Source of the DNA: Rhodocollybia butyracea
Taxonomy: Eukaryota > Basidiomycota > Agaricomycetes > Agaricales > Omphalotaceae
Length of the DNA stretch: 64,000 nt
Assembly (NCBI GenBank): GCA_015501585.1
Contig: JADNRY010000084.1
Coordinates: 160,255 to 224,254 of the forward strand
Direction: 5' to 3'
Below, piece by piece: positions 47,890 to 60,048 of the stretch. The stretch's first letter is position 1. Every line of letters starts with the position of its first letter. The notes beneath the pieces are model-generated. The model ran no database searches, was not told the DNA's origin, and saw nothing but the letters and a program-made list of their open reading frames with translations. A program made the position numbers and the translations under genes.

Positions 47890-48583
47890 TACTTGGGTTT
47901 AAAGTTTACATTTCAACGAATTGAAATAGTCACTCGGCGCTTATCTACCTTATTTAGATTTATTTCCGTGGATGGTGATTTCTTGAATCACATTTCCATG
48001 TGTAATTCCAACTCAACAGAGATGTTTCAACATAATCAATGTGTTTGGCATTTGATAGGTCACATGTCCTTATGGGACCATATATAAGGTCCCGCAACTT
48101 CGCTTTCATCCCCTGGGACCCCATCCCTACCAAGGTAAGTTGTATTGGTTGTAGTGTGGGGCACGGGTATGCCGGGTTTGGCCGGGATCTGGGTCGGGTC
48201 GGTTGTGGATATGGGTACCTGGCACCCGGCTAGCGTACCGGCAGCTCTTAGCGCTGGGCAAGCGCCTTTACCCCCTCATCCCTTTGTTACATATATAGAA
48301 GCAACTAACTACAGTACATGTGTGTCAATATTGGGCGGATATCAAAAAACCTGTTTTTCTCTTGTTCAACCCCTGCGAAGAACTTTTTGAAACAAAAAAC
48401 AAGTGACTCGCAACCCCCCAGCAAATGTGCAAAAACAAGTTCAAAAAAAACATGTAAAAAGAGACAGAATATTGTAACTAGTGGTAAGTAGAGTATTATC
48501 CACATTGAAAGACTGACTGATACAAACCACAGACAACGATTGTGAGTGATAGGCTTTGATCCCAATAGAAGGTGACAGCCTTA
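47890..48583. other. No gene supported
   Basis: A GC-rich patch at 48150-48260 has repeats of gggta/gccggg that recall the interior of the 54-kb MITE family, but the match is weak. Confidence 0.25.
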
Positions 48584-48970
48584 TCAGCGGGATTTTAGGG
48601 CTTTATCCATGGCGTGGTGAGTAAGCACAGGGAACGACTTTGATGAGTAAATGTTCAACATACGCCTGGTGTTCTTGTGATGGACCACTGTTTCAGAACA
48701 ACAACTATGACTCACCAACACATCCTCTACAGACTGGGCAAAACTGATGGTTTCTGTGTAGTTTTCTGGGCCTTTAATAATGAAGCCATTGGGTTGCAAA
48801 CTGAAATACGGCCTAAAAGCTATATTACAACCTTCCAAGTATTTGAGGCCAAAAAGGACTGCTTCAAGAGGCAATTTACATGTTGCTGTTTTATTGGGAT
48901 TGATCCTTGAGAGTGTCTTGTTTTTGGGATGGATGTTGTGGATCAGAAGAGATTTTTGAGCTACCCACAC
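48584..48970 (-). CDS. Hypothetical minus-strand frame
   Basis: The frame reads LFGLKYLEGCNIAFRPYFSL, then QPNGFIIKGPENYTETISFA and EDVLVSHSCCSETVVHHKNT. Composition is protein-like. It may be a downstream exon of the gene at 49.1-51.8 kb on the same strand. No family is recognised. Confidence 0.3.
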   Translation of the reverse strand: MWVAQKSLLIHNIHPKNKTLSRINPNKTATCKLPLEAVLFGLKYLEGCNIAFRPYFSLQPNGFIIKGPENYTETISFAQSVEDVLVSHSCCSETVVHHKNTRRMLNIYSSKSFPVLTHHAMDKALKSR

Positions 48971-49099
48971 CTTGGTCTTTCATATTGCTGACTCATCAAA
49001 TCATTGATGTTGATGTTTAATAGATGTTCATGCCGAATTATGAGTGGCGGCATTGATGGCAGCCATGATTATTATCTTCTGACTACCAATATAATGAAT

Positions 49100-51795
49100 T
49101 CAACAAGCCTTCCCTTTCTCTCTCTCCAAATTCCTCAAGGTCTGCATCAATTTGTTTCCCACTTTTTTAGCATTCTCCATTTGTTTTACCACAGCTATGT
49201 TGCTCTTCTCCATAAAAAACGGCGCTTCAGGTATGATATCCTCTCTATATTCCTTTCCTGCTTTGTCTTCAAGCCCTGTCAGTTGAACACGCTGACACTG
49301 CAAGGATTGCGTCCAGCCCACAGATAGAATGTGGACAAATTTTCCAGTGTGCTCCCCTTGGACTACAACAAGTAGATTTCGTTCATACCTCTGATCCAAC
49401 AGAGTTCGAGTCCTTGTTTCATTTTCAAGATCCTCCAAGTTTAATTTTTGAGACCTTGGCGCATGGGTCCATACCTCAACTTGCCCCTTGCTTCCGTACC
49501 ACAAATTCACTGGCAGGTAATCCTTCTGTTGGCTCAAGGTAGTTGCTACATAAATTGATTGTTCACCTAAAGCCTCTTTGAGACAAGGATCAAGAATCCA
49601 GTGCTCTAGCTTGAGTTCAGCACCACCCCCTCCTCCAACCGCTGGGGGCGGCGAGTCAGTGCAAAAATTCGCCTCCTTAGACACAAGGTACTCTCCATCT
49701 CCGGTTTCTATGCCCTCTTTCCGCTGCTCTTCCTCTTCCCATTGCCTATGCACTTGGGCCATTTTTGCCTTGTATTCTGGATTGAGGTACCCATTCAGGG
49801 CTAGCAGCTCTTGGTCAGAGTATGAAGGAACGTATCCTCGTTTAAAGCCGTAATGCAATGGCCGTGAAGACCCGTGCTGATCTTCTTGAAAGAAACAATG
49901 GTTATCATCACGCCGGAGCCTAGAGTAGTCAACCCACGAGGTGGTGCTGCATCCATCTGGCCGCACAAGGACTGCAAGCCCACTGTGTGTAGCAAAGTTG
50001 ACTTTGACATCCAAAATTGTGCAGCAAAGTCCTTTTATCAGTTCAACCGGTTTGTATCCTCCCCACTGATCCAGCTCTGTCCCCCCAACAACGCAGACAC
50101 AAAGATCCTTCCAAGGTGACACGCCGGTGTGAGGAGTTATGGGTAGTGGGCCTTTTGGCTTCAAATTTGGTGAAAGTTTGGTCAGATCAAGGTGCTTGGC
50201 AGTTCATTCTGAGCAAAATGTAGCAGAGTGCTCTGCAAGAAAGGGTGGGTTCTCTTTACAAACCTTGCCAAGAGCGGTAAGGTTGGGCTGATAATGTAGA
50301 CAATTATGGTCAATGTTCAAGACCAGCTCTAGCTCTGGTATCCACACCTCAACATGTTTTGTATTGCTTGCGCTAACAAAGCCCTCCAGCTAGAGTTTGG
50401 AGATACAATACAATGAACTGCAAATAAACCGTAAATTGCATTGTATTGTACCAGCAAATGTACCGCTGGGGGTTGTACTGGTACAGAGTTTAAATCAGTA
50501 CAGATTTACAGTTTATTGAAAATTCAAAAATTGCATAAACTGCTTTAAATCAGTTTAAATCAGTACAAATCAGACCCTGTTCAAATCAGGGAGAAACATA
50601 TCTTTTGCGCTATAAAATAATTGTTTAACACTTTTTCTTCCTTGAATATGGGTAGTAGTGTGCCTCTCAAAGACTTTGTCCACTATTAAAAGTTTATCAG
50701 ATATCATTATTATTGTTTGTTGCATATTGAATGCATATCTTGTGGAGTTTATAGCAGTTTATACTAGTATATACTGGTGTAAACCAGTTTGAATCTACAC
50801 TGATATAAACCACATAAATTGTATTGTACTGCAAGTTTGTACTGGTTGTATCAGTACAGGTACACAGTTTAGCCAATTTTGAATAAATCTTGTACTGATA
50901 CAATTCATGATTTATTGGACTTGAGGCAAATAAACTGTATTGTATTGTATCTCTAAACCCTACCTCCAGCCTGGCGATAGGAACTAGTTTGATCTTGACT
51001 GTGCAGACAATGGAGTTTGGTATCTAAAAATACTGCACACCTTTGATGGGAGGAACACTTTGGCAAATTTTGACTAGACGGTAAATTTCTTTTGGAGGTG
51101 TATCATCGGGACTGCTTCTAGCAAGGTATTTTCCCTGTATAAAGATGCCACCTTGCAGAACAAAGGGTGCACTTCATCCATGATATATGTAGAAGACCTT
51201 ATACCTTGGCCATATCCAAGGCCAACCTTGACATTTTCCCCAGGAAAAAAGCTCCAAGAGCTAGGTGGAGGCATGGTTTTCATAAATGAACACTCCGGCT
51301 CTAGACAGCATGCCCTGAACCCTTGAAGGAATTTCTTGGAAATCTGGGTTGCACATGAAAGATTACTGATCTTTTGATGCACAATAGCCAGCCCTCAGTA
51401 AATCTCTTGGTCATATAGGAAAGTTTTCTTCTGGTGCTCACAGGTCAAGGGATCATTACAGCCTGGGCCTGAGATACAGGTAGTCTGAGCATTTTGAGGA
51501 AACCGCGTATGGATTTTGGACGTGGTTCCCGCGCCATTTATCCAAAGGTGAGGGTGAGAAGACCTTTTCCCTCAAAATGCATGGGTGGATATGAGAGTTT
51601 TTTCCTTTTGCAAACAGGAGTTGCATCATGCCTGTTCCTTTTGCTTCCAAGAGCAACTGCATCAGACGCTTCTGATTCAGACCTAGTTCCGTGAGTAGAC
51701 TTTGTAGGTTGTTTGCATTCTGGTCTGGGCGTTTGAGGTAAGAACAGAACCAAACATTCTTCTTCCAAGTTCATATCCTCTCTGTTGCCAGCCAC
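49100..51795 (-). pseudogene. Transposon-type Agaricomycete gene interrupted by a hAT-type MITE
   Basis: The first exon starts at 51795 (MAGNREDMNLEEECLVLFLP) and has a basic patch (GSKRNRHD, CKRKKLSYPP). Downstream exons give EPECSFMKTMPPPSSWSFFP and PDDTPPKEIYRLVKICQS, then TVKIKLVPIARLEGF. There the MITE at 50391-50962 is inserted. Beyond it the frame goes on VSASNTKHVEVWIPELELVL and NIDHNCLHYQPNLTALGK. The last long exon (50164-49100) includes GVSPWKDLCVCVVGG, VLVRPDGCSTTSWVDYSRLR, a Pro/Gly run and LLVVVQGEHTGKFVHILSVG, ending EREKGKAC. The family is not named; KTGK and HTGKF look like folds of DNA- or nucleotide-binding proteins but I will not assign a function. Confidence 0.5.
50391..50962. 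mobile_element. hAT-type MITE, 572 bp, with 8-bp target duplication
   Basis: Ends are TAGAGTTTGGAGATACA and the complement of TAGGGTTTAGAGATACA, about 23 bp of inverted repeat with two differences. It is flanked by cctccagc at 50383-50390 and again at 50963-50970, a perfect 8-bp duplication as made by hAT transposases. The inside is AT-rich with many cagtacaa/caatacaat words and no gene. Confidence 0.85.
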
Positions 51796-53257
51796 AATGA
51801 CTCCAGGGTCTCCACAATATAGCCCACTCCTAGAAACTACCCACGTATTGGGCTGGAGTGATTGTACAATTTTCTATCTTACAATCCAGGCGCATGCCGG
51901 CACAAGTGTATCATGATAATATCATGTGACATTTTTGAGGTGGATCCCAAATATCACGTGGTATTGCACTCATAGAGCCTCGTCTAGCCACAGTGTCAAG
52001 GATGTAGGTGTAAGGTTGGGATAAGCATAATCTGGACCACATAGATGTACATGGCCCAGAGTACTGGTACATAAACTGCCTGTGGTCCCATAAAGGAAAC
52101 GGCCAGTCCCTGTACCAGCACAGGCAGTGAGCTCGACTCCTGAAAGGTAGACTGACAGGCCAGGACAGGGACTCTAAAGTAGAGTAAGGCTAGCCCAGTA
52201 CCTGATCACATAGTAAATAATATTGTGCATTAGACCCCAACAAAAAAGAGGAAGAGCGATAGGGCAAAACCATGTCCCCATACAGGCTAGGGGTAACCGT
52301 GCTGTGGCCTATCTGGCTCTTGCTGGATGGCTTCTGATGTAGTACTCATCAACGAGAGTCGCCAAATCCCATGCAACTGATAGCAAAACCAGTGCACCAC
52401 CTCCCCAGGATGTTATGCACATTATAAGTGGGAAGTTCTATGTAATAAATGTACTATATCACAATAATACATTTTTATTATCTGCATACTACTGTTGTCA
52501 ACAGCCGTGATGTAATCAAGAGACAACCTAGTCACTATCTTCACTCTCCGATCCATCACAAACTCAGTGAGTCTCAGTGAGCTCAAACAAATATGCAAAC
52601 ACGAGATGAGCTACTTAGCTTGTCTTATTAGTAGGTAGCAAGTGTCCAGCTTGACTGAGGCCTCGGTGGGTTTGCTTCTGTCTTGACTCATAGCCTCAGG
52701 AGTGCACCCTCAGTATGACCAATTTGCCATCTCAGTCATTCCCAAAAGAAATTCCCCGCCACTGGTGATTCTTGTGGCTGTTCTCCAACTCATCCCATTT
52801 CGTAGCCTTGCCCGGAGCCCCCATCAGTGATTACCTCACTCATGTCCTTGAACACCTCCAGGGCAGTAAATTCAATATTGTGTGCAGTCTCATTGCCTGT
52901 TTCACCTCCTCACATCAACAGCAGCCTCCTTGGCACATCATAGCAGCAAGATTGCGATATAATGCAGTTTTTTTAGTAGATTTGCTTATAATAATTTGGA
53001 ACTGGCGCTTATTATTATTGACTTTGTATGCAAAACGATATTTAGCATTTCGTCATAAATATTTTGATACAAATCCCTGCACAATGCCAAGGCGCCAGCC
53101 TGTGCCAACCAGACAGCCGAGATCTCCCGAGATCCATCAATCTTGATTGCTAGATTTATATTCAAATGTGTGACAAGTGACGCCCCAATTTCCAGGTGAG
53201 CTTCAAGGTGCCTGCTTAGGTGATATGAATGCACCTGGTTTACAGGTGCCATGGTGA
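51796..53257. other. No gene supported
   Basis: Open frames (for example 52772-53146 plus) are not convincing. No repeat with a partner in the window was found. Confidence 0.3.
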
Positions 53258-53262
53258 ATGCC

Positions 53263-53513
53263 TGTAACGCCTCCACCTCTCCATCACCACCACTGACCAT
53301 ATCAGGCAATACGGTCATCCTAGACGCCACTGATAGACCAAATGGTCTATCTTATCTTTCTATTTATTATTAACTATAATAAAACCGTTACTATAAGTAT
53401 CGTACAATTACTTAAGAGTCTAGTTAGTCTTTTACACCGTCGTACACACAATAGTATCCTATTTGTCATGTTCACTGGTGTTCTTAAGGACTTTGCCCAT
53501 AGGGTGTGTTATA
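53263..53513 (+). repeat. 5' LTR
   Basis: Starts tgtaacgcctccacctctcc and contains cgttactataagtatcgtac and tcctatttgtcatgttcac; matches the 3' LTR with scattered substitutions. Confidence 0.85.
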
Positions 53514-53682
53514 CTTTTTTGAACATCAAAAAATTACTATTGTGTGAATAACACAAAGCTATTAGTTAAAACAAGCTAAAAACAGTTATACTACCAAGTA
53601 TAACAATCATTATTCCAACTTGCTTCACAAGCTATACAAACCCGCTCCATTTTTCCTTCTCACTATATCATTTGCTGTCCCC

Positions 53683-56664
53683 ATGACCTCTCGAAATCAA
53701 TCAGAGAAGTCACATCAGAGTGTGCACAATCATGCACCTTCCAGTTGTGGTGACGTGTCACCACACTCAATCTATTCAGTTGCATCAGTGACTCATTCTG
53801 TACGTGAGTCTGAAGGACAGCACTACAAGCAGGACAAGAGTCCACCTAATGAACAGTCTATGACTATTCATAAGAAACAGCCAACCCGAGAGGGTTTAAG
53901 TGAGATTTCTTCTGTGCTACAAGATGTAGCAGCATCACTCGACAAGAGTACACAAGTACTCAATCGTATTCTCAATATAACTGAGAAGTGGGATGTATCT
54001 AACATCTGATCTGATGAAGAAAGATCTTCTTCATTGAGAAATAGCAATAGAATCACTATTGCTGCACCCACACTGAGACGGCCTGCCATCACACTGCCGG
54101 TATTGCACAATGCAACACCATCTGTTCTAAAGATGTCCATGAGTCCGGATCCAGGTAAACCCGGATCTGTTGCGCAGGTACCTGTGGGCCCCAAGGGGCT
54201 ACCCATGACCCGCACGGATCTGTGGGAAACGGATACCAGGATCCGCAGGTATTTTAACACAGGTACTTGTGGGTACTTGTGGATCCCAGTGAACACAGGT
54301 ACTCACAAGTTACTTGTGAGTACCTGCAAGTATTTAGTACTTACAATAATAGTGAAATGGCTACTACATGCAAGGTATGAGTATGAGACACTTAGTAGGT
54401 GCTTAGTATGTAGAATAGAGCACAATGTGGGTAGAGAACAGTGGTCCTTGAGTGATACAAGTCACTGAAGTTGAAGAGGGACTATATTCATCATGATTGT
54501 ATAGTGTACAACAGTGCATATAGCCACTTGTAACTTGCTACATGCTAGGTGGACAGATGAGCTGCTCAGACAAGGTCTAGTGCATAGTGGAGAGCATATT
54601 CCAGCTGTTATTTGAGTGAAAAAAATTTATTCTTGCCCTCCCCACAAATACTTGCAGGTACCCGCAGGTAGCACAAATTTGCTTGGATCGATACCCATGA
54701 CCCATACGGATCTGTGGGAAACGGATACCTGGATCCGCAGGTAGACATACCTGCAAGTATTCTCATGGTCATACCTGCGAGTACCTGCAGATAACTTGGA
54801 CTCGTGGACATCTTTAATCTGTTCATACCGAGACAAACAACTCAGTACGCCAATGTCATGAGACTGTGCCCAAGGCACTGTCAGTCTAACAATCACTGTT
54901 GGACAAACAGTACTCACAAGGGATGACCAAGTCACTCTGTCATGTTCCTGTATTCCGACAGGAATACGCACCAGTGTCAGTAACTACACCGACACCCATC
55001 AACACATCCCACATGAGACAGAGTCCCAATGTGGAGGCAGTGTCTCAGACAATGCAAGGTCCCAGGCCATTACCTGTGACCAAATCCCGCTCACCGCAAA
55101 GCGCGGTGAACATCAACAATGAACCGAAGTTACCTCGTAACTTCAATCAGGTAGTAGCAATACCACCACAGGAAAGTACAATGTACTTACCTACTGCAAG
55201 GGCGCCAATATTATTATTACACCTCCAGTAGTTGTACCGAACACTACTGGAAATCACTCCAGTATGGGACCGCAACACAGTACCCTTCCGGTAGTTCCTA
55301 CTACCATATCCATTGCCCCGGCAACACAAAGTGTTGCCCCTCCGGTAGTACACACTACCGTAAGACTGCCCAGATTGCTGCCCAGCAATGCGCCAGAGCC
55401 AAGTTCAATGCCAGTACCAACAGTATTGGCCAAGTTGCAACCACAGCCACTTCCTTTGGGAGTAGCTAAAGATTGGGTGAGTTGCATAGTGATTCAACGC
55501 CAACATAGTGCCAGTCTCTGAGATTTTGGATTTGCACCATCTGGGCTTCCCAACCATGGTGGGATATAATGTTGACAGAATACCTGTTGACAAATTGACT
55601 ACTCCCAGAGAAATCTGGGATCGATTTTACATCCCACCCGCCGAATCCTTTCCAGGACCAAGCAATAATGCCAGAGCGAAAGCTCCTAGCAGAGGGTCCC
55701 ATGAAGGGGGGAGGAAGCACAAAAGTGCTAAATCCAAAGGCCGCAAATGCAGCCCATGGTCAGATGAATCATTGGACCCAAGTGACACTGAGTCAAATAC
55801 TGACTCATCGTCTAATGCCTCTTGGCTAGACAAATTTGCTACCCGCAAGGGTAAAATTACTAAAAATGAGCAGCATAAATTACTGCGCTCACTTGCATCT
55901 AAGATGCAAGAAACAACAGGTGACGATGAACGTCGTTCCCAATGGAAACACAAGGTAAACAAATTCGAGATAAGGTAGGGAATCCTATCCCTCCCATTGA
56001 GAGCCGTAAAGCTCTTAAAGTTCCATCTCTGGAGGTCTATGATGGATCTCCAGATGTCAATGTCTTTGAGCAGTGGCTAATGTCACTTCTCCAATGGATG
56101 GTAGTCAACCGCATGTGCAGTGACAATTATGATGCTACATGGACTGCCGTGCTTGGCATGTTTCTACAGGGCAAAGCCCTTGACTGGTATAACAATGAAG
56201 TCGCTGGTATACACTGCACTGTCCTTAAGTGGACATTTGAAGGTGCCATTATTGGTGTCTTTGATTGTTGCATCCAAGCAACGACCATTCATCAAGCTGC
56301 ATGGCAGTTTGACCTTATTGAGTATTCACCTGATACGGGTGTGAGGGATTATTATTCCTCACTTACACAATGGGCATCACAGATGCTCCAAACACCGGAT
56401 GATGCAACAATGCAGAAACGGTTCATTGAGGGATTACCCTTCAATATTATTAGGCAACTCACGAATGAGGGGATCATTCCAGAGTATGCCAAATTAGAAG
56501 CAATGGTCAGAGCCATCACGCGCATTGAGGACCACACGGCCCTCACTAACTATTATGTCTCATCTAGGAATAGAGATGACAAACAATCATTGGAACACCC
56601 TGATGAGTTGGATACTGAGAACATTGAACATGTTCTTCAACCTATAAAGGAGGACTCCTCCTAA
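53683..56664 (+). pseudogene. Gag-like polyprotein of the LTR element, broken
   Basis: From ATG 53683 the frame reads MTSRNQSEKSHQSVHNHAPS. A TGA at 54007-54009 interrupts it, but the same frame continues (SDEERSSSLRNSNRITIAAP, TPSV) up to the MITE. Removing the MITE and one 8-bp copy joins TPSV to HTETNNSVRQCHE in frame. Another stop (TAA near 54887) and frameshifts near 55195, 55470 and 55960 follow. The C-terminal part is a retrotransposon gag domain: KVPSLEVYDGSPDVNVFEQW, GKALDWYNNEVAG and FDLIEYSPDTGVRDYYSSLT, IEGLPFNIIRQL. It ends at 56664 with no CCHC knuckle and no pol. Confidence 0.75.
54128..54816. mobile_element. hAT-type MITE, 689 bp, nested in the LTR element
   Basis: Ends are TAAAGATGTCCATGAGTCC and the complement of TAAAGATGTCCACGAGTCC, one mismatch in 19. 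It is flanked by atctgttc at 54120-54127 and 54817-54824. An internal hairpin is actcacaag...cttgtgagt. No transposase is encoded. A related copy is at 57453-57976. Confidence 0.87.
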
Positions 56665-57194
56665 TGCCCCCGGCAATGAAATGCTTGCCCAGGGCCTATA
56701 TATACACATATATATTCACCCTACACCTTCAATAAGGTGTATATGACCCATATAATAAACTACTCCATTTATTTTGATGTGTTGGAAAGTCCAAACATTG
56801 ATTTTGTAAAGTGGCCTGGAAACAGGTCATCTTGACATGATTCCAGGCCAATCACGTGTTCAGCGCTAAAGTTAGCGCTTACTGTTGCTTATACGCCTAT
56901 GTGACATTTCCTGAACCTGGATTCTCAATGAGAATCCTCTTCAAGTGCTACTCGGAAACTTCCAAGTCTGCGCATTGAACATTCAGACATTTCCGAATCA
57001 AATCATGCTCTATGTACACCCCGCTATTGTTTGATTCGGATAAGTCCGAAAATCTGATGCGCTGCATCAATTACATCCCGTACTTGATGCAGGATCATTT
57101 TAGTTAATCCAAAACTAAAAATGGTTTGGATAGGTGATGATGTCATTACCATTTGTATGATTTACATCCCTGATGTTAATCTGGTGGGGGAGGG

Positions 57195-57447
57195 TGTAAC
57201 GCCTCCACCTCTCCATCACCACCACTGACCGTATCAGGCGATATGGTCATCCTAGACGCTGCCCATAGACCAAACGGTCTATCTTATCTTTCTATTTATT
57301 ATTAATTATATAATAAAACCGTTACTATAAGTATCGTACAATTACTTAAGAGTCTAGTTAGTCTTTTACACTGTTGTACACACAATAGTATCCTATTTGT
57401 TGTGTTCACCGGTGTTCTTAAGGACTTTGCCCATAGGGCGCGTTATA
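57195..57447 (+). repeat. 3' LTR
   Basis: Same start and end as the 5' LTR; differs by about 16 substitutions and a 2-base insertion (aattatataata). The divergence suggests insertion some time ago. Confidence 0.85.
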
Positions 57448-57452
57448 ATGCC

Positions 57453-57976
57453 CCCGGTGTACTCACAAGATACTTGTGAGTGTCTGCAAGTATTTAGTAC
57501 TTACAATAATAATAAAATGGTTACTACATGCAAGGTATGATTGTGAGATACTCAGTAGGTGCCTAGTGCATAGAATAGAGCATGATGTAGGTAGAGAACA
57601 GCAGTCCTTGACTGATACAAGTCTAGAAGCTAAAGAGAAACTATATTCATCATAGTGTACTATAGTGCATATAGCCACTTATAACTTGCTACATGCTAGG
57701 TGGACATATGAGCTGCTCAAACAAGGTCTATTGCATAAAGGAGAGCATATTTCAGCCTTTATTTGTGCGAAAAAAAATATTCTTACCCTCCCACAAGCTG
57801 CTTTTGGCTTCTTGCAAGTATCTGCAAGTAGCTTAATTTTTTTGAAGTGATACCCATGACCCGCTGTGATCCGTGGGAAACGGATACCCGGATCCGCGGG
57901 TAGTGATACCTGCAAGTATTTCCACGGCTCCTACCTGCAGGTACTTGCGTGGCACTTGGACTTGTGGACATCTTTA
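57453..57976. mobile_element. Second, left-truncated copy of the 54-kb MITE family
   Basis: From tactcacaagatacttgtga the sequence follows 54297-54816 closely, including tacatgctaggtggacatat, gggaaacggatacc and the end ttggacttgtggacatcttta at 57976. The first 170 bases of the family are missing; the copy abuts the target duplication of the LTR element. Confidence 0.75.
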
Positions 57977-58618
57977 ATCAGAATGGCTTTAAAAAATAAA
58001 AAAATAAAAAGCAAGTTAGTTGATCATAGCAAGCAATATTGCAGATAAACATACAGAAAAGATGATGAAGGGTATCTGGTACTGGGCAAGCAGCGCCTGG
58101 TAGATCTGCGCACACTGAAAGTCGCAAAGAAAAAGGATACAATATGTGGATAAATAAAATGCAAAAAAGATCAACTCACGAAGACATTTGAGGTATTGAA
58201 CACGATAAAGTGGATTGCAGAAGCAAATTTTTGTGTAAGTGAGGGGTCTGAAAGAAACAGATAATACAAGTCAATAGACTGAACCTGGTATTTAACTATG
58301 AAAGTCAGCGTGTACACAGGCACAAACCAAGGAGAAAGCCCACGTACCAAAAATTAATCGCATAATCGGCAAATAACTGTCAAGGTCAAGTGAGAGAAGG
58401 ACAAGTTCATGGAGAAGAAGAGCATCTGGTGACCACCACTTTACTGGGAGAGAAATAAAAGTCGAATGATGTAAATGCAGCATTGCCCAGATGAGAAGCA
58501 GAACAACAACACCACTTGAGTGCAAAGCACCTCAGAGGCGAGTAAATATGTACAGGAAGTAATTGACAGGTGCAGTGTGATACTTCACCAAAAAAGGCAA
58601 GCAAAATGCAAAAGTATA
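57977..58618. other. Upstream part of the second transposon-gene copy, no clear exon
   Basis: Short matches to the reverse complement of 24.7-25.0 kb occur near 58534-58618 (aggcgagtaaatat). Nothing else is supported. Confidence 0.3.
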
Positions 58619-59720
58619 AGTACCAGAATTGGGCAAGATTGAAGTGTCTTTATTGCAACATGGATGAGCACTACAATGCAAACAAAGCTAGTAAGTCAAA
58701 TAAAAATCATTAGCAGAAGACAAATTAACTCACAAATGCACAGAAGAGACACTTTGCAGTATTCAAGCAAGGAGGGAAATCGAACGACCTTTCCACACTC
58801 AAATTAGTCAACTGGTAAAACAGTAAATAAGCAAGTGTACTTAACAGCGACTGACCCTTAGCCAGAATGGCGCATTGCAAGAGACTGTTGAAGTGAACAA
58901 ATATGACGAACCTTCTTGCTGGCATGTAACCTGGCGACAGACCGGAGAATACAGCAAAGAGGTTGTGTTTCACATACAAGGTATAATTGAGGATAAGAAG
59001 CTACCTCCAGTAAAAGGAGACAAGTAAGTCGGGCTGGAAATTCCAAACAGAATTAGTATAACTGAAATCATCGTGCAGGAGCAATAAAAAGTTGAGACAT
59101 TTGAGGCAATCAACTGTAGTGAGTGGACTTGGTGACGACGGTTTCAATAGCAATATAGAGGCTATAATGGACGTCTACACAGTGCTTGCCAGACATGTTC
59201 AAGGCCTCAAACCAATTGAGATCAAGGATCTGGGAATGCACAAGGGTTTGGAGTTCAGCAGCCGCTTATTCACACCAAGAAATGAAGCACCTAACATGAG
59301 ATGGGCAGTCATTGACGAGAGTATGGATTCACATAATTTCATCCAAGATGTGAAGGCAAGTGGTGTGGGATATGTATATGGCGACGAGAATGTTGTAAAT
59401 TATGGCGAAGAGGTGACTGCGAAGGATAAGAAACAGTAAGCGACACATCACCACCGAAAGAATATAACACTGACAAAAAGATGTAGAACCGAGACTATAC
59501 CACTGCATCAACTACATGTAGGCAATATCATTGACATTGCATTTACTATCATTGGCATTGAAGGACGAGGAGAAAAAAATGGTGTCGCAAAACTGCTATT
59601 GAGATCGGTGAGTCTGTTGGAAAGAAAGCATACCCAAGTGAGCAGCTTGACAGTGCAAGAATATAAGCAGAAGCTGACATAAAGGAAGGCATGGTATCCT
59701 AAGGGACCAACAATAAACAT
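58619..59720 (+). pseudogene. Agaricomycete transposon-associated gene, copy 2 (partial)
   Basis: Plus-strand exons match copy 1 in order: KYKYQNWARLKCLYCNMDEH, EPSCWHVTWRQTGEYSKEVV, FHIQGIIEDKKLPPVKGDK, then after an intron (gtaagt ... gtgcag) KKLRHLRQSTVVSGLGDDGF, KPIEIKDLGMHKGLEFSSRL, NEAPNMRWAVIDESMDSHNF and SGVGYVYGDENVVNYGEEV. A last piece gives GNIIDIAFTIIGIEGRG and VAKLLLRSVSLLERKHTQV. Introns sit at the same places as in copy 1. The 5' half and 3' end are missing. A CLYC pair before MDEH hints at a zinc-binding knuckle lost in copy 1. Confidence 0.62.
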
Positions 59721-59762
59721 AACCCCCCTCTAAAGAGTGTTACGCAGAATATTATTGTTGTA

Positions 59763-59935
59763 TGAGCCATCCAATATCAGGCTCGGACGAGTGCACACGA
59801 AGAGACTGAAAAAGGCTTATCTCAGGCTGGCGCTGTTGAGCAGTATCCTCATATCGAAGTTACCAGGAGTGTTCATTTCATCCGGTGCGTGCTTCTCAGC
59901 ATTTGACCTGTTCCATCTGTAATGGAAATCGATAT
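59763..59935 (+). pseudogene. Copied exportin-T exon with part of its intron
   Basis: The sequence matches 18952-19115 (tgcacacgaagagac, aaaaaggcttatct, ggcgctgttgagcagtatc, gtgttcatttcatcc) and carries on into the intron (tttgacctgttccatctgta). The presence of intron sequence shows a DNA-level copy, not a retrocopy. It has a deletion of cagcg and an insertion of caggct. Confidence 0.8.
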
Positions 59936-60048
59936 ACAAAGTTGATAAACAACGTGAAATGAGGAGTGGCGCTGAGCACGTGATGCTGCCTGCCTGATGA
60001 ACCAGCGTCTAACCCCAGCGTCAACTTGAACTTGCATGTCATTGTTAA

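Larger units (their letters stand above)
53263..57447 (+). mobile_element. Non-autonomous LTR retrotransposon, gag only, with 5-bp target duplication
   Basis: Two direct repeats of about 251-253 bp (53263-53513 and 57195-57447) both start TGTAACGCC and end GTTATA, about 93 percent alike by eye. The flanks are atgcc at 53258-53262 and again at 57448-57452. Between them are gag-like frames only; no protease, reverse transcriptase or integrase is present. A MITE is nested at 54128-54816. Confidence 0.85.

Noticed and set aside
56662..56675. atgcccccgg shared with the right border of the LTR element at 57448
   Set aside because: Ten bases only; the 5-bp flank match at both outer ends of the LTRs is the better explanation of the border.
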